Origin: Leptobacterium_A meishanense
GTDB taxonomy: Bacteria > Bacteroidota > Bacteroidia > Flavobacteriales > Flavobacteriaceae
DNA length: 64,000 nt
Direction: 5' to 3'
Assembly: GCF_037645805.1 (NCBI RefSeq)
Contig: NZ_JBBEXE010000009.1
Location: 1 to 64,000, forward strand
Part shown: in pieces, positions 62,596-64,000 of the stretch
Numbering within the stretch: the first letter of the stretch is position 1
How the letters are laid out: every line of letters begins with the position of its first letter
Program-made: the position numbers and the translations under genes
The notes under the pieces: generated by a model
What the model was told of the DNA's origin: nothing
What the model saw: the letters and a program-made list of their open reading frames with translations, nothing else
Databases searched by the model: none

Positions 62596-63303
62596 TCAAA
62601 AAGAATTCACAAAAACCACACCATGGCATGCAACTACCGCTGCTGTTTCCGTACGAAGTCGATTTTCACTTAGTGTAAGGGGTAAAAACCCATCTTTTTT
62701 GGCAAGTTGTAACTCTGCTTCTGAGAAGTCCCCTTCAGGGCCAATTAGAATGGTAACTCTATGGTCAGGCATTAGATTTCTTTTGAGGGTATATTTTTCC
62801 CCTTCACCACAATGGGCTATAAATTTTTGTCCTTCATGAGATGTTTTTAAAAACTCTTTTAGCGAAACAGCTGGATTGAGTTTAGGCAAAAAGCATTGTT
62901 GTGATTGCTTCATGGCTGATTGAATAATTTTTTCAAAACGTGAGGGATTTATTTTTCTTCGTTCGGAGTGTTCACAAATAATGGGGGTGATTTCATGAAT
63001 ACCTATTTCAACGGCTTTTTCTAAAAACCATTCGTAACGGTCATTCGATTTAGTGGGAGCCACAGCCATATGAAGGTAGTACTTTTTGGAGAGCTTTTCT
63101 TTCTGCTCTTTGATAGTGGCCACACAGTTTTTTATATGAGCGACAGTAATAATAGCTTTAAACAACCAACCTTTGCCATTAGTAATATGTAATGTATCCC
63201 CTTCTTTTTTTCGAAGTACTTTTATAATATGTATACTCTCTTCTTTATCAAAAGTGATTTGCTGTGTTTTTTGGGTAATATTAGGGTTGTAAAATAACTG
63301 CAT
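62596..63303 (-). CDS. rsmE: 16S rRNA (uracil-1498-N3)-methyltransferase
   Basis: This 235-residue SPOUT methyltransferase has the RsmE N-terminal PUA-like domain (HIIKVLRKKEGDTLHITNGKGWLFKA) and the knot region with CEHSERRKINPSRFEKIIQSAMKQSQQ, VTILIGPEGDFSEAEL and LTLSENRLRTETAA. It methylates U1498 of 16S rRNA. It follows tsaD by 22 bases in the same direction. Confidence 0.94.
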   Translation of the reverse strand: MQLFYNPNITQKTQQITFDKEESIHIIKVLRKKEGDTLHITNGKGWLFKAIITVAHIKNCVATIKEQKEKLSKKYYLHMAVAPTKSNDRYEWFLEKAVEIGIHEITPIICEHSERRKINPSRFEKIIQSAMKQSQQCFLPKLNPAVSLKEFLKTSHEGQKFIAHCGEGEKYTLKRNLMPDHRVTILIGPEGDFSEAELQLAKKDGFLPLTLSENRLRTETAAVVACHGVVFVNSF

Positions 63304-63325
63304 ATAGGTACTTGTTATACGTAAT

Positions 63326-64000
63326 TTATAATGTGTAACGAGCTTTTACGGAAACGGTTTCATCTGTAAAATCTTTTCTCAAGTATTTGTAATGTCCAAC
63401 AATGCCAATCATTGCAGCATTATCGGTAGTATATTCAAATTTAGGGATGTGCACCTTCCAACCATATTTTTTTTCTGCCACTTCCATTGCTTTTCTAATT
63501 CCTGAGTTAGCAGAAACCCCACCGCCAATAGCTACTTCTTTAATGCCGGTTTGTTTCGCTGCTTTTTTAAGTTTATCCATCAAAATATGGATAATCGTAT
63601 ATTGTATAGAAGCACAAATGTCTTCTAAATTATTTTTTATGAAATCAGGGTTTTTGGTCATGTTTCGCTGGATAAAATAAAGTACACTGGTTTTAAACCC
63701 ACTAAAACTAAAATTAAGCCCTTCTACTTTTGGTTTTGGAAAAGGAAATGCCTTAGGGAATCCTTTTTGCGCATACTTGTCTATTAAAGGTCCTCCGGGA
63801 TAAGGCAATCCGAGAATCTTGGCACTTTTATCGAACGCTTCACCAACGGCATCATCAAGTGTTTCTCCAATTATATCCATATCAAAATAGCTGTTGACCT
63901 TTACAATTTGTGTATGCCCACCACTAATGGTCATCGCTAAAAAAGGGAATGATGGAACATGATGCCCTTCTTCTCGAATAAAATGTGCTAGAACATGTGC
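63326..64000 (-). CDS. tsaD: tRNA threonylcarbamoyladenosine synthase subunit TsaD, 5'-truncated
   Basis: The frame stays open to the right edge, so the N-terminus is outside the window; 224 residues are visible. Motifs are FPFLAMTISGGHTQIV, GETLDDAVGEAFDKSAKILGLPYPGGP, VAIGGGVSANSGIRKAM and the C-terminal TTDNAAMIGIVGH. The upstream HVLAH segment carries a metal-binding His. TsaD transfers the threonylcarbamoyl group in t6A37 formation on ANN-decoding tRNAs. Confidence 0.95.
   Translation of the reverse strand, partial: AHVLAHFIREEGHHVPSFPFLAMTISGGHTQIVKVNSYFDMDIIGETLDDAVGEAFDKSAKILGLPYPGGPLIDKYAQKGFPKAFPFPKPKVEGLNFSFSGFKTSVLYFIQRNMTKNPDFIKNNLEDICASIQYTIIHILMDKLKKAAKQTGIKEVAIGGGVSANSGIRKAMEVAEKKYGWKVHIPKFEYTTDNAAMIGIVGHYKYLRKDFTDETVSVKARYTL

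Noticed and set aside
1..64000. Prophage, integrative element or insertion sequence
   Set aside because: No transposase, integrase, phage structural gene or terminal repeat pair was found on either strand; nearly all genes look chromosomal for this lineage.

Overview
The window is chromosomal DNA from a member of the Bacteroidota, most likely a marine Flavobacteriaceae. It is AT-rich. Several genes carry the Bacteroidota promoter element TAnnTTTG a short distance before the start codon, and Shine-Dalgarno sequences are nearly absent. One protein ends in a type IX secretion (T9SS) sorting domain. Other lineage markers are split transketolase, LptF/G-like permease, DUF4159, DUF6249 and MATE genes in typical flavobacterial settings. 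No rRNA, CRISPR array, prophage or insertion sequence was found.

Layout. 1-5 kb: the end of a MoxR ATPase gene, aconitase, a tandem pair of thioredoxin-fold proteins (one without its active-site cysteines), and three tRNAs (Leu-GAG and two identical Lys-TTT). 5-22 kb: mostly housekeeping, with shikimate kinase, a PRTase/methyltransferase/S4 cluster, an FKBP lipoprotein with calcium repeats, split transketolase, tgt, an LptF/G permease, a DMT transporter, accA, dnaB, MazG, MATE and PAP2. 22-27 kb: a GT2/LAB_N/GT39/membrane-protein operon that looks like lipid glycosylation, then MeaB and DUF2911. 27.6-31 kb: an ECF sigma factor, its probable anti-sigma factor and a large exported protein, with overlapping reading frames. 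31-33 kb: a TetR regulator, an SRPBCC protein and a haloalkane-dehalogenase-like enzyme, with two matching operator-like palindromes. 33-39.7 kb: a DUF4832 lipoprotein, a CBM9 lipoprotein, an AhpD-like protein, MsrA, a second ECF locus and a sterol desaturase family protein. 39.8-47.7 kb: a 2361-residue exported multidomain protein that ends in a dockerin, followed in the same direction by a small cohesin protein with a T9SS sorting domain. 48-55.7 kb: a D,D-dipeptidase, a lipoprotein, a THUMP-like methyltransferase, an AI-2E family permease, DUF4159, an alpha/beta hydrolase beside an ECF41-type sigma factor, a peroxiredoxin-like lipoprotein and a VOC protein. 55.8-61.7 kb: three consecutive genes for proteins with extracellular-type domains but no signal peptide (a Hint-domain protein, a double-LamG phospholipase D-like protein and a metallopeptidase-like protein that lacks HExxH). 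61.9-64 kb: a secreted hypothetical protein, rsmE and the end of tsaD.

The regions most worth a second look are the Hint/LamG-PLD/M35-like operon, the adjacent cohesin and dockerin genes, the ECF41 sigma factor with a matching promoter before the hydrolase, and the TetR-controlled dehalogenase operon. All assignments come from reading motifs by eye; no database search was run.
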